DNA of 64,000 nt, from positions 2,940,501 through 3,004,500 of the forward strand of contig SMSO01000032.1 in NCBI GenBank assembly GCA_004764695.1. Direction: 5' to 3'. Each line of letters opens with the position of its first letter. Within the stretch, counting starts at the first letter, position 1. Made by a program: the position numbers and the translations under genes. The DNA comes from Schizochytrium sp. TIO01. Taxonomy: Eukaryota; Sar; Bigyra; Thraustochytrida; Thraustochytriidae. Below the pieces are notes generated by a model. It was not told the DNA's origin. It saw nothing but the letters and a program-made list of their open reading frames with translations, and searched no databases. Shown piece after piece: positions 11,117 through 20,449 of the stretch.

Positions 11117-12363
11117 TGTCCTAGTTGATTAGTTTCACAAGCTTGAGTCCTCTTCAATTGATGCTGAGCTATAAATTCACTCCAAAGGAAAGCAAAACGT
11201 AGCCATCAGAGTCCATGAAGCAAATCCCAGAATAATCGGCAAGTCGCGCAGAACGTTCGGAATACGTTAGTCTACACTGTCATTTCGCAAAAACTACACC
11301 ACGCGCAACCACCAAACTCAGCATGCATCTCAAGCACACCCCTGCGGCCATGCTCCCACCATACCAACGCCGCAAGATGCCTGAAGCCCGCGCACGGCGG
11401 CCTCCAAGTTGACGCTGGCTTCGTCGCTGCTTTCCGCACTATCAAAAAGCAGGCGAAAGAGGCAATAGCAACAGTAACATTAACAAATAACAATAATATC
11501 GACGTATCAACGACGCCAAGACGGGCCTCGCACTGGCCGCCTGCCGTCGCGCGGCAGCGGCAACCGACGAGCCACGCAAGCGAAGGGGCAAGAACAGAGC
11601 CAGGCGTAAGTAAACCTTGGCGGGTGAAGCGGAGTACCTACCTGAAGAGCAGAAGTAGAGCGTCTGGAGACAAAAAAGATGCCTGCAAAAACCTCGAATA
11701 CGAATTTGGAGCAACTCTGATAAAACTTCGAATGCGAAAGTTTTTCAAATGTTTTTCCCCCCCAGTGCGGTCAGAGGTAGTGTGGAACAGAGGGAAAGGC
11801 GATGGGGAACGGGCTCGAATTCCGCAGTGCAGTGTGAGGGAAAGGAAAAATAACACTTCAGAAGCCACAGGGGTATACGGGGACGTATGGAGAGGTTCTG
11901 CACCCAGTGAAGTGAGGGAGTACCTGGGTCCTTGCCCCTCCTCAAGATCTCGTTGGCGTCAGGAGGGGGAGAGCGGAAGTTGTCCCCAGAGGAGATGTCT
12001 GCGGGAACGCAGCAAAAGAGCGCTCTGCCCTCTTAGTCCGTTTTCCGGCCCCTCAGAGGCGGAAAGTTAAGAGAAAGAAAGAAAGAGAGACAAAGAATGA
12101 AGAGAAAAGACAGCCAAGAAGTTTGGCCTTCTCAGCGCGCAGCGCGAGATGGGCCAAGACACTGCTCTCGAGCCGAGCCCAGGCTGCCTGGAGAGGCCTT
12201 CTGTGCCTCTCTTCCGAGCCCAGAGCTCTTCAAGCCCGGCTCGAGTCCAGGTTTTTTCCACGCGGACCAGGCTCGGTTTTTCCCATATCCCTCGATGGTG
12301 TCTGTCTTCCTCTGCTGCTTTCACTTACAGTGAAACATTTGCGCTTTCGAGTGAAGTATCCAC

Positions 12364-12443
12364 TGTATCTGCTGTGCCCGCAAGTAGGTTATAGAAGGGA
12401 TTGCTCTGTATCTGCCGTGCCCGCAAGTAGGTTATAGAAGGGA
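12364..12443. repeat. 43-bp tandem duplication
   Basis: A segment starting TGTATCTGCTGTGCCCGC at 12364 recurs at 12407 with one mismatch over roughly the first 37 bases, including CAAGTAGGTTATAGAAGGGA. Offset is 43 bp. It is recent by the near identity and is not inside any supported gene. Confidence 0.9.
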
Positions 12444-12532
12444 ACACTACAGTGAGGGGTTTCTTATTCTTTCTTAATCAATGCGGTGCTGTCAAAGAAG
12501 AGGGCGCCAAACTAGGGCTCCTTGGGACTGCC

Positions 12533-12562
12533 CATTCATTCATTCATTCATTCATTCATTCA
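12533..12562. repeat. (ATTC)n microsatellite
   Basis: About seven copies of the tetranucleotide CATT/ATTC, followed by imperfect CAGT/CAGG-type repeats to about 12590. Confidence 0.92.
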
Positions 12563-12834
12563 TCCAGTCAGCCAGTCAGGCAGGCATCACGGGGCGTGGC
12601 GGGGCGGCCGGGGAGACAGACCTCAGCGCGACTCTCGCTGGCCCGCACACGTAGACGAATGACCCTTTTGGCGAGGCTCGCCGGTTAACGGTACCAACCA
12701 ACCACAAATTAATTCTCGCCAGACATATCACGCCGTTATGATGGATGCATGCCTTTTCGTGGTGGGCTGCAAAGGACCTGGTGCCTAGCTCGCGAGCTAG
12801 TTGTGAAGTGAAGCAACAGAGTGCCCTCAGCTAC

Positions 12835-13117
12835 CCAGGTTTGATGCCTACTGTGGCGATGAAGCTGGTCATTGGTGCAAGGTCTTGATGTATTGGATCT
12901 CGCTGGCAGATTCGTTGCATCTCGTGCTTGGCAAATGGTAATGTCAATGACCAATGGCTTTCTGTTAGCCTCATCTCCCCAGATTTGATGATGCCTACTG
13001 TGCAAGGAAGCTGGTCATTGGTGTAAGGTCTTGATGTATTGGATCTCGCTGGCAGATTCGTTGCAACTTGTGCTTGGCAAGTGATAATGTCAATGACCAA
13101 TGGCTTTGTGTTGGTGT
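12835..13117. repeat. Tandem pair of ~146-bp units with 9-bp inverted ends
   Basis: Two units at about 12835-12977 and 12978-13117 align with an offset near 146 bp and few differences. They share GAAGCTGGTCATTGGTG at 12861 and 13007, and GTCTTGATGTATTGGATCTC after it. Inside each unit the sequence TGGTCATTG (12866-12874; 13012-13020) is matched by its reverse complement CAATGACCA (12945-12953; 13091-13099), enclosing 88 bp. This resembles a short foldback or MITE-like module, but no target-site duplication or coding capacity is seen. Confidence 0.82.
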
Positions 13118-14134
13118 CTTTATTGCAAAAAAGAATATGAACTACGCCGAACGAATGAACCTCTGATTTAAGCGGGCAAGACTTAACGGCCGTATTCGCC
13201 CACCATGAGATTTGGCCTTCGCCAAGGAACACGGTGCTTAGACCGCACATGAAACTTTCATGAAAGAGGTACGAATTAATATCGTAAGAGTTTCTCCCAA
13301 GATAACTCTGCAGGGACAGACGGACTGAGTGAATAGAGAGGTAGATTTGGCAAGATGGCTACCAAACAATCCCCATACCACTACTACAATCCGCGTCATG
13401 ATTCATGTACACGTGTGTGATTTTAAAACAAGAGTGACATCATGTCAAAGCCTGGCCCTTTCAGCTGATCAATTGTGAAGGTCTTGAGTTTTTACTTCAA
13501 ATTTTGGCCAAGTCCAAAGTGAAATTGCCATCTGCCTTTCTGTGTACAATTCCTTAAGGATTGCTTGATTCGGCAAATACCTGAATTCTGAATGAGGACA
13601 CCCAGCGCAAGACTTTCGCATGGCTCCGAAAAGGTACCATGCAATGTTATTATTCTTCTATTTCAACATTTTCTTAATTACAATAAGGCTACTTGCAGCT
13701 TTATGCTGCAAATAAAGATATAGCTACTGTGAGGATGCCCATGGCAAGCGGGAACCACATAATAACCCAAAACTCTCAGTTGGGTCTTGGTGTAGTGAAC
13801 ATCCAAGCCTTTCAATAGGAGTTTGAGGACTGTGGCTCGCTCGAATTAAGTTTTATGTTCGCTCATGCCACCTTCCGATTCTGCAGACTTCAATTGTTTA
13901 ATTTTAAAACATGGGTCTGCTTGAGTTAATGATGTGTATTTTTAATAATTTAACTGATACTTTTAATTGTGTAAGCTATGGCCCTCGCCAAAGTAGCTAT
14001 AAAGATGCGTCGTACGCTCTGCTTTTCTAACTAACATGGCAACTTCACCATGGACGGATAAATCAGACAATCCATGGATACATGTGATGTGTGGTGAAGA
14101 TATAATTTCAAGTGTTTTATCGTGAAAAATGGTG

Positions 14135-14160
14135 ACTTGTACATACTCTAGAGTACAAGT
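14135..14160. repeat. Interrupted palindrome
   Basis: ACTTGT at 14135 and ACAAGT at 14155 flank the perfect palindrome ACTCTAGAGT (14145-14154). Removing the 4-nt ACAT at 14141-14144 would make a 22-nt perfect palindrome. It could be a protein-binding site or chance. Confidence 0.6.
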
Positions 14161-14952
14161 AGGCTAGTTGTTTCTTTCTTTGGCGTCATTGCAAAAGATG
14201 GCTTACCATCAAAGCAGTTGCACGCGCGACTCAAAGGTCAAGGTAAAAAGCTAAAGTGGTCTCTACAAGTTTCCTGATGAGAAGAAAGTGATTACAGTAA
14301 TTCTATTTATATAGTGCAAAGGTATAAATAAATCAAGTAAAATCGATACGGATTTCAGTAATAGGCCAAAGTAGTACCAATCCGTTGTCCTTGTGCTAGA
14401 TATTGCTGTGACTGATAACGAAGTTGAAAACGCAACAATTTGCAAAGCTTGCGATTAGGAGATAGAAGCATAATTATAGCAAACATTTATGTTTGCAGCG
14501 AACTTTCGGCCAAAACAAAATAAATGAACTTGATTTGTTTTGCTGGCTGTTGGAGAATACGTTAGCCCAATCTAAGATTAGGCATAAAATATTACCAACA
14601 CACACTTGTGCGAATGATTGTCCGACTGAATAATTGATGTTTCCAAAAAAGCAGAAGAGCTTGGTTTCTGGGTTCCAGCGAAATGTAACGGAAGCCAACG
14701 AATTGACCACTGACTGCACCATCCAGATCGATGAATAGATTTTTGAAAATACTTGAGAGAGAGAGAAGCTTTTTTTTTTAAATGTGTGCTCCGATCCCCT
14801 CAAAGAATAACTATATAGTTAATTGGGTCAAGGGTACTTTCATACATTTAAAACAAAAAGAAAGCGAACTTTGCTTGTTTAAAAGACACCATTGCTCCAC
14901 GAACTCATTAGGCAAGCCAATTGAAGCGACAAAATTGTATAAGGATATTGAT

Positions 14953-17841
14953 TCAAGGGTTAACGACATTTGTAATGAGAATCTCACGAAATACATTAGG
15001 TAGCTGTGACATGTCAAGTAAGACATGACCACGACCAGGAGGGAGTTCACGTTTGAGCCGCTGCGCCTCCTCACCAAAAGAAGCGATGAAAAGAGCATGA
15101 GCCTCCACATCTGGCGAGGCAATCAGACGCCTTCCCAATTCCGATGCAGGGATGCCGTAACGACGCAAGTTAGCGTCACTCACAACAATGACAAGCTTTT
15201 GGTCTGCATCTTCTTCGTCAACAACCTTGATTGCGGCCTCTGTGCCCTCGAGTGTCATGTCACCAGACCAGCAATATTGCGCATGTGCGATCATATGCTG
15301 ACAAACGCGGAGCTTATCCTTGCGCGTGCGAGGCGGTTCTCCAAATTTCACTAGCTTGATTGCCTCGCTCTCGCCGGAGTGTCCAACAATTGAGTACTTA
15401 TACCTGTCCGCAAAAGGCTCAAGAGCTTCCATGATCATCACTGCAAGCTCACATTCGCGACGGAGGCGCCCGTCTTGTGAGTTAAACCTATACATAGAAC
15501 CACTGCAGTCCAAAAGAAAGAGCAGTCGTTTAGGGAGCTCCTGTACTGCACCAGGCACAGGGTCCCTCACACCACGACGTTTGTAGACCAACCGTTCACC
15601 CAGGGCGCAGTCTACAAGCTTAGAGTCATCGAGGTCTCCAAAAGTTTCATTCTTGAGCCATTCGCGTTCTTGTTTCTTTTTCTCAGCGGCATCCAGCACT
15701 ACACGAAGCTGTGAGATCTCCTGCTCGACATTTCCTAGAAATGTTGCATATTGTTCGTGTTCGTCTTCAGTCATTTCGATTTCTTGCAAACGTTCAGCGA
15801 AGGCCTTGCGGTTGAGCTCGCGAGCTTGCTGCTTTGTAGCATCGTCAACCTGTTGTTTCGCTGCGTCGGTGACTTGATGAACAGGGTGGCCCTTGTCCAG
15901 ACGGTAAGGTCCACCACGGCCTCCAAGACCAGCTGTGTTGCTTCCACCCGTGCCCCCGGCCCAGGTGTTACCCCCAACGTGAGGGGTATTTTCCGGATCC
16001 TCCTTTCCATGCTTAGGGGATTCTACTTTTGGGGGGTTTTCAGATAAGCCTCCGGCGCCTCCTTGAACATGAAGTTGCAGAAGGTCTTGGCCGGCTGCAC
16101 CACTTGAAATTGTCACACGTTCCGCGCTGACTGCATTTGCAGGCAAGCCGTGCATTTCCATCCATTGAGCCAACTCTCGCGTAAGAGCATCGTGGTCGAC
16201 TTGGTAAAGGCGCAACAAACCATGTGGGCCTTGACGCTGTAAGGTTACTAGCTCTCCTTCGTCAGTTTCTGCCATGGCAAGCCATTCTAGGGTATCTTTT
16301 TGCTTTTTTTCTGACTTGGGGTCTGCTGGAAGCATGTTAATTGGCGATATTCGTTTGACAACGTTACGGTTCTCATCAACGATTTGGATGATGACATCTG
16401 ACCGCTGAGGATCTATGGCATGTGGCGATGTTTCCGGTTGCTGCTTGTCAACATTATTTGTAAGGTATTCTAAAGCTTGTTGCTTCATTTTTTTCTTCGT
16501 TTGTTTAGCCAGCTTTGCACGTTGTGCTTTTGCGACTGCCTCGTTTACATCAGTAGCGTCTAAAATCATAGCTACTTGATTGCCATAGTGTAACATTTGC
16601 GTTAAACGGGCTGGGCTGGGTGCCTCAGCCTCCTTTTGCGCCATAGTATCATCTTCTGAAGCCATTCGCGGCACTGTCATGAGTTTGGCTTGCCGCAAGT
16701 CCTCCGGGCTTGCACTAATATGCTGAAGAACCGCGAGAGGGTGCGTGAACTTTACATTTTGCGGAGAACCTCCAATAGGTATTGATGCCTCGGATTCCGC
16801 TTTCTCGACAGCCTCGAGCACAGCTCCAGCGATTCCAGGATAGTCGAGGGAATCTAGCGATGACAACGCTTCCTCAAGTGAGAGAGCGCGTTTTGAGATT
16901 GGGAGCACGTCAAAACGACAGTTCTGCGCAATGCGATGCTGATCGGCATTTCGAAGAGTCTCATCGCCGCTTTCGGAACGTACAAGCCAACAGGGTTGAA
17001 TTGCACCAGAGGAGACTTCTTCAACCTCAGCAAACCAAAGGTGCTTTGTACAAAGAGTGAGATTGCGAGCAATAAAGCCTTCAGGCATATGAACCCGTGT
17101 AACTGCAGGGAAACTCCGCTGAACATCCTTCTCGAGGATGTCAATGGATGCCGTGCCTTCAGGTCCCCCATCAATGACGAGGATGCCTTCCCGTGAAAGG
17201 CTTTCAATCATGCGAGGTTTAGGGCTGCGTTTTTTGCGGATGCTGCCAAAAGGCGAGTTCTGAAACATAGTTTCGAACATGCTCGCTTTGGAGGATGACG
17301 TTTCGCCATCTTTATCCATTGATCCCTTGAATGGGTTGGGAAGTTCGGGCAAGTTAAGCACACGGACCTCCCCGCCCTTGGGTGTGAGAAAAACCAAGGT
17401 GGACATGTTCGGCAAATACATTACCAGTTCGCCGTCAAAGGATCCGAGTGCAGGTCTCACAGCATTGTATGGGAGGACTTCTTCAAGATGTAGCCAAGAT
17501 CTCGATGGGGTCTTGCCTCCAGCTTCTGCAGAAGGTCCCAGATTCCAAAACGAGTGAATGCCAATTGGAGATTCTGTGAGCACATGGATACCGCCTGCCA
17601 CGCAAGCAATATCTACAGGTCTTTGCCAACTTGACTGCACAGGGAGCTGCCATCGAGTTCGCTCTTCCGTAAAGTGTTGTAGCCGAGCTTGATCCGGAGC
17701 AAAGCGTTCTCGATTAGCCTCCGGCACCCGGCCTCTGTAAAGGCGACCATCGACAGGGATCTTTTCCACACGGCAAGACCCACTCACATGCCGGCGCGCC
17801 TCTCCGCCAAATCGAATTGGCCTCCCCCCGCGAGCAAGCAT
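14953..17841 (-). CDS. VWA8-type protein, C-terminal half only, probably mitochondrial
   Basis: A 962-residue protein from the first ATG (17839-17841, G at -3). The frame is open another 24 codons upstream to a TTG but has no other ATG. The N-terminus (MLARGGRPIRFGGEARRHV) is Arg-rich with a single acidic residue, as in mitochondrial leaders. Residues about 60-560 match the non-ATPase middle of VWA8 (RPVDIACVAGGIHVLTESP). A glycine-rich block around 620-645 (PHVGGNTWAGGTGG, GRGGPYRLDKGH) is highly characteristic of VWA8. The C-terminal VWA domain, about 772-962, has an intact MIDAS: DCSGSM at 778, T in SGDMTLEG and D in VVSDANL. Full VWA8 carries AAA+ dynein-like ATPase modules before this part, and they are absent here. 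The upstream gap (about 880 bp) is too short to hold them. Either the gene is split, with the ATPase half elsewhere, or the protein works alone. Family certain, architecture unusual. Confidence 0.92.
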   Translation of the reverse strand: MLARGGRPIRFGGEARRHVSGSCRVEKIPVDGRLYRGRVPEANRERFAPDQARLQHFTEERTRWQLPVQSSWQRPVDIACVAGGIHVLTESPIGIHSFWNLGPSAEAGGKTPSRSWLHLEEVLPYNAVRPALGSFDGELVMYLPNMSTLVFLTPKGGEVRVLNLPELPNPFKGSMDKDGETSSSKASMFETMFQNSPFGSIRKKRSPKPRMIESLSREGILVIDGGPEGTASIDILEKDVQRSFPAVTRVHMPEGFIARNLTLCTKHLWFAEVEEVSSGAIQPCWLVRSESGDETLRNADQHRIAQNCRFDVLPISKRALSLEEALSSLDSLDYPGIAGAVLEAVEKAESEASIPIGGSPQNVKFTHPLAVLQHISASPEDLRQAKLMTVPRMASEDDTMAQKEAEAPSPARLTQMLHYGNQVAMILDATDVNEAVAKAQRAKLAKQTKKKMKQQALEYLTNNVDKQQPETSPHAIDPQRSDVIIQIVDENRNVVKRISPINMLPADPKSEKKQKDTLEWLAMAETDEGELVTLQRQGPHGLLRLYQVDHDALTRELAQWMEMHGLPANAVSAERVTISSGAAGQDLLQLHVQGGAGGLSENPPKVESPKHGKEDPENTPHVGGNTWAGGTGGSNTAGLGGRGGPYRLDKGHPVHQVTDAAKQQVDDATKQQARELNRKAFAERLQEIEMTEDEHEQYATFLGNVEQEISQLRVVLDAAEKKKQEREWLKNETFGDLDDSKLVDCALGERLVYKRRGVRDPVPGAVQELPKRLLFLLDCSGSMYRFNSQDGRLRRECELAVMIMEALEPFADRYKYSIVGHSGESEAIKLVKFGEPPRTRKDKLRVCQHMIAHAQYCWSGDMTLEGTEAAIKVVDEEDADQKLVIVVSDANLRRYGIPASELGRRLIASPDVEAHALFIASFGEEAQRLKRELPPGRGHVLLDMSQLPNVFREILITNVVNP

Positions 17842-18721
17842 CGCGCTGGATCTTCTGCAAAGACGCGCCAGTGATGCGCCGGTAGAAATTGCCAATCGAG
17901 GTGGAGCTCTCAATTGGGATTGCTCGCTGGTCGCAAGATGACGCAGAGAGAAAGAAGAATCTCTTTATGTTTAATTTTTTATTCCTCTAAGGTCTGGTGC
18001 TTCCGGTCTTTGTGGCCCAGAGCTGGTTTTACATAGTGGAAATACCAGATCGCAATGCAACGTGCAGGAGAATCGCGTGTGGAGTTTTTAGGTTGTGCAA
18101 ACATGAAGAAGTAAAGGTTTCAAGGGAAAGAAAGGGCTCCTGATTGGATTTCTATAGTATAAGACATAATGTTTGTTAATTTAGTGGATCATTCTTGAAT
18201 GCTTCGCGTGCAATCACAGGTTTTTGACGATGATATAAATTGAGCTAAAGCTCGGCGGTACATATGAAAGTTCAGAGACGGTCCGTTGCGATTGTAGCAA
18301 TTGTACAAAGGTGTTAGTGCTGGAGTTGTTAAGTGTATTAAAAAACTATGAGCGAGCTATCAAACACTTGTAATGCCAGCTTGAGACCAAGGAGAACATA
18401 GCGTTACTACTAGACCCACCAGCAGCGACGCTATCGGCTGATTCCAACTAAATGAAAGAGTTGGTATGGTATGCTATGAATCAAAATCTGCTTCACAGCG
18501 TATAACGCTGTGCAATTGTGTACTTCAGTAAGACCTACGATCATTCCTCCCATTTTCATTCATTTCAGAAAAAGAGAGGGGCCTTGGTACAATGTTATCT
18601 TGTCAGTCTAAAGAAGCGCTAGCATCGCCTTGATACAAGTCTGACTTTTGAAAAGTTGCGGACGTCATTTGGCAAGCAGTCAGGGAAGCGTAATAGATTC
18701 CAAGTCTCACAGTTGCTCGTG
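17842..18721. other. Intergenic spacer between two minus-strand genes
   Basis: 880 bp that should hold the 3' UTR of the zinc-finger gene and the promoter of the VWA8-like gene. An in-frame TAA (17965-17967) closes the VWA8 frame upstream without an ATG. No AAA+ coding sequence or other gene is visible. Confidence 0.7.
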
Positions 18722-20449
18722 TTAGTCGAAACGCAAATCTCCAAATGTAGAGTCCGTGGAAACTGTTGGAGTTATGAGATTCAAAGAGCTGTTGTTGAAG
18801 TCCGAGTCACTGAGTAGGGTCGGAGATGGAATGGAGTTTGAGAGACTATTTTCCTGGCGAAGCGAACCTGAGCTATCTTTGTGAGATGGCGCTGATCCTT
18901 CTAATGGTGCATTATCGGAGTTGTTGCTATATCCTGATGGGGCAGGTGTAAGCTCAGGGAAGATACCATCTTCGATAGATTGAGAGTTGTATGTTGATGC
19001 AGGTTCGTAAGAAGTGTTCTGAAAGTGTGCATTTTGCGCTGGCGAAGTATGGGACTTAGACTGCTCGTAGCCAAACTTGAGTTTTGAGAAATGGTCAAAT
19101 ATGCGTTGGCAGCGCGGAAAAAAGGTGTGGTCAACATATTGCATACAATTGTAACACCAGATGGATAAGTCTTGCAAGCTAAGACACAAGGAGTGACCGG
19201 TTTTGGAGTGATGCTCGACCATGTGTTTGTAGTCATAGCGACCACAAAAGACTCCACCGCACGTGAGACAAATCCAGTTCTCCTGAGAGGCTGCGGTTGA
19301 TGGTGTAACTCCCATAGCTGCACAAGTTTCACATGGGGCGTTGAAATCAGTGACATGCTCGATGTCGTTTGAAATGTTGCCAGCATGAGAGCACATGAGT
19401 TCACCCATCGGACCTAAATTTTCCCAGAAGAGAAGAGCTTCCTCCCCCTCCACAGGCTCGCCAACCTCAGTCTGCACAGTGGCAGCATTTTGTGGTTCTT
19501 CCCTGAATTTAAGACGATGCATACGTGAGAAGAAATGATAGAGACGTGGAAAAAAGTCATGGTTAAGATACATATCACAGCCATAACACCATACAGAAAG
19601 ATCTGTCATGGACATGCTGACGCAGTGACCAGTTTCTGCGTGGTGCTGCAACATGTGCTTGTTCGCAAATCGTCCGCAGAAGAACTCATGGCACACTAGG
19701 CAGAACCAGTTCTCCTCCTGCGTATGGCAAGTACTACATACGACCTTATCAAGGTCCACAGCGAAGTCATCTTTGATGGGTTTTACTGTGACGATATGCT
19801 GACATTCCCGTGTCTTGAAGAGAAACATATCTGCATCAAATATTCGCACCTTCGTCCCCTTAGCAACTGCCACCAGTGTACTAACATTTGATCCTCGATG
19901 TCCTGCGGAGTCTATAGCATTTGCCGCTTGTGAGTCTTCCTGTGCTGTTGATGTCAGTGTTTTCAATGCTGAAAGTGTACTGGTACTCCTGTGAAGTCCG
20001 CCTTCTTGACGGCCACTTCCTCCCATCGCTGACAAGCTTGACGAAGAAGAAAAACCTAGTCCCAGACTCAAGTTCGAGATTGAGCTTGAGTTCGAGCTCG
20101 AGCTAAATGTCGGCGTTAACCCGGACCGGGCCGCTTGCTCCAAGCCTGATCTTGGGTCAAATTGGCGCGTGTCACTACCCATGGTACGGTGCTCCCCCAA
20201 GTGCGTTGCATGCATGTTTACTGTGCTCGGCGTCATAGAGTTCTCAGTGCTTGTATGCGGAGCATTTCCCAGGCGGCGCTTAGCGTCCGGTGCAAAGTCG
20301 TGTCGCGGGCTTGGGCTGGCGAAGTGGGCCGCAGTATCGCTGCCGGCCTTCGTTGTGGGTGCCTCAAGGTCAGAGTTGTTGAGGTTCGAGTCTGGCCAGG
20401 CGTTGCTGAGCATGTCTTCGACGTTGAAGGCACTCTCCTCATTCGCCAT
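18722..20449 (-). CDS. Tandem ZnF-UBP (HDAC6-like) ubiquitin-binding protein, non-catalytic
   Basis: A 575-residue protein from the ATG at 20447-20449 (A at -3). The frame stays open upstream to a TTG at 20593 but shows no earlier ATG. Residues 1-215 are Ser/Asn-rich and look disordered. Two zinc fingers of the UBP type follow, about 216-312 and 353-455, each very close to the HDAC6 finger: C-x-H start, CxxC, ENWxCLxC, CGR(F/Y), HMxxHH...TGH, then (V/I)WCYxC. The CGR(F/Y) arginine and the WCY residues form the pocket for the free C-terminal Gly-Gly of ubiquitin in HDAC6, and both fingers keep them, so both should bind unanchored ubiquitin ends. No deacetylase, protease or RING domain is present. 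Residues after 460 are again Ser/Asn/Pro-rich. Such a protein may sense free ubiquitin chains, for instance in aggregate handling; that role is inference. Confidence 0.93.
   Translation of the reverse strand: MANEESAFNVEDMLSNAWPDSNLNNSDLEAPTTKAGSDTAAHFASPSPRHDFAPDAKRRLGNAPHTSTENSMTPSTVNMHATHLGEHRTMGSDTRQFDPRSGLEQAARSGLTPTFSSSSNSSSISNLSLGLGFSSSSSLSAMGGSGRQEGGLHRSTSTLSALKTLTSTAQEDSQAANAIDSAGHRGSNVSTLVAVAKGTKVRIFDADMFLFKTRECQHIVTVKPIKDDFAVDLDKVVCSTCHTQEENWFCLVCHEFFCGRFANKHMLQHHAETGHCVSMSMTDLSVWCYGCDMYLNHDFFPRLYHFFSRMHRLKFREEPQNAATVQTEVGEPVEGEEALLFWENLGPMGELMCSHAGNISNDIEHVTDFNAPCETCAAMGVTPSTAASQENWICLTCGGVFCGRYDYKHMVEHHSKTGHSLCLSLQDLSIWCYNCMQYVDHTFFPRCQRIFDHFSKLKFGYEQSKSHTSPAQNAHFQNTSYEPASTYNSQSIEDGIFPELTPAPSGYSNNSDNAPLEGSAPSHKDSSGSLRQENSLSNSIPSPTLLSDSDFNNSSLNLITPTVSTDSTFGDLRFD

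Larger units (their letters stand above)
11117..14952. other. Intergenic region with two local tandem duplications
   Basis: 3.8 kb between the H1 start and the 3' end of the VWA8-like gene. No frame here is convincing. It contains a 43-bp tandem duplication (12.36-12.44 kb), an (ATTC)n array, a 146-bp tandem pair with inverted ends (12.84-13.12 kb) and an interrupted palindrome near 14.14 kb. The proximal few hundred bases at 11.1-11.5 kb should be the H1 promoter. Confidence 0.65.

Noticed and set aside
10535-11128. 197-codon G/L-rich and 134-codon F/L/A-rich plus-strand frames
   Set aside because: They are antisense to the Lys/Ala-rich H1 tail; the composition is the mirror of AAG and GCC codons.
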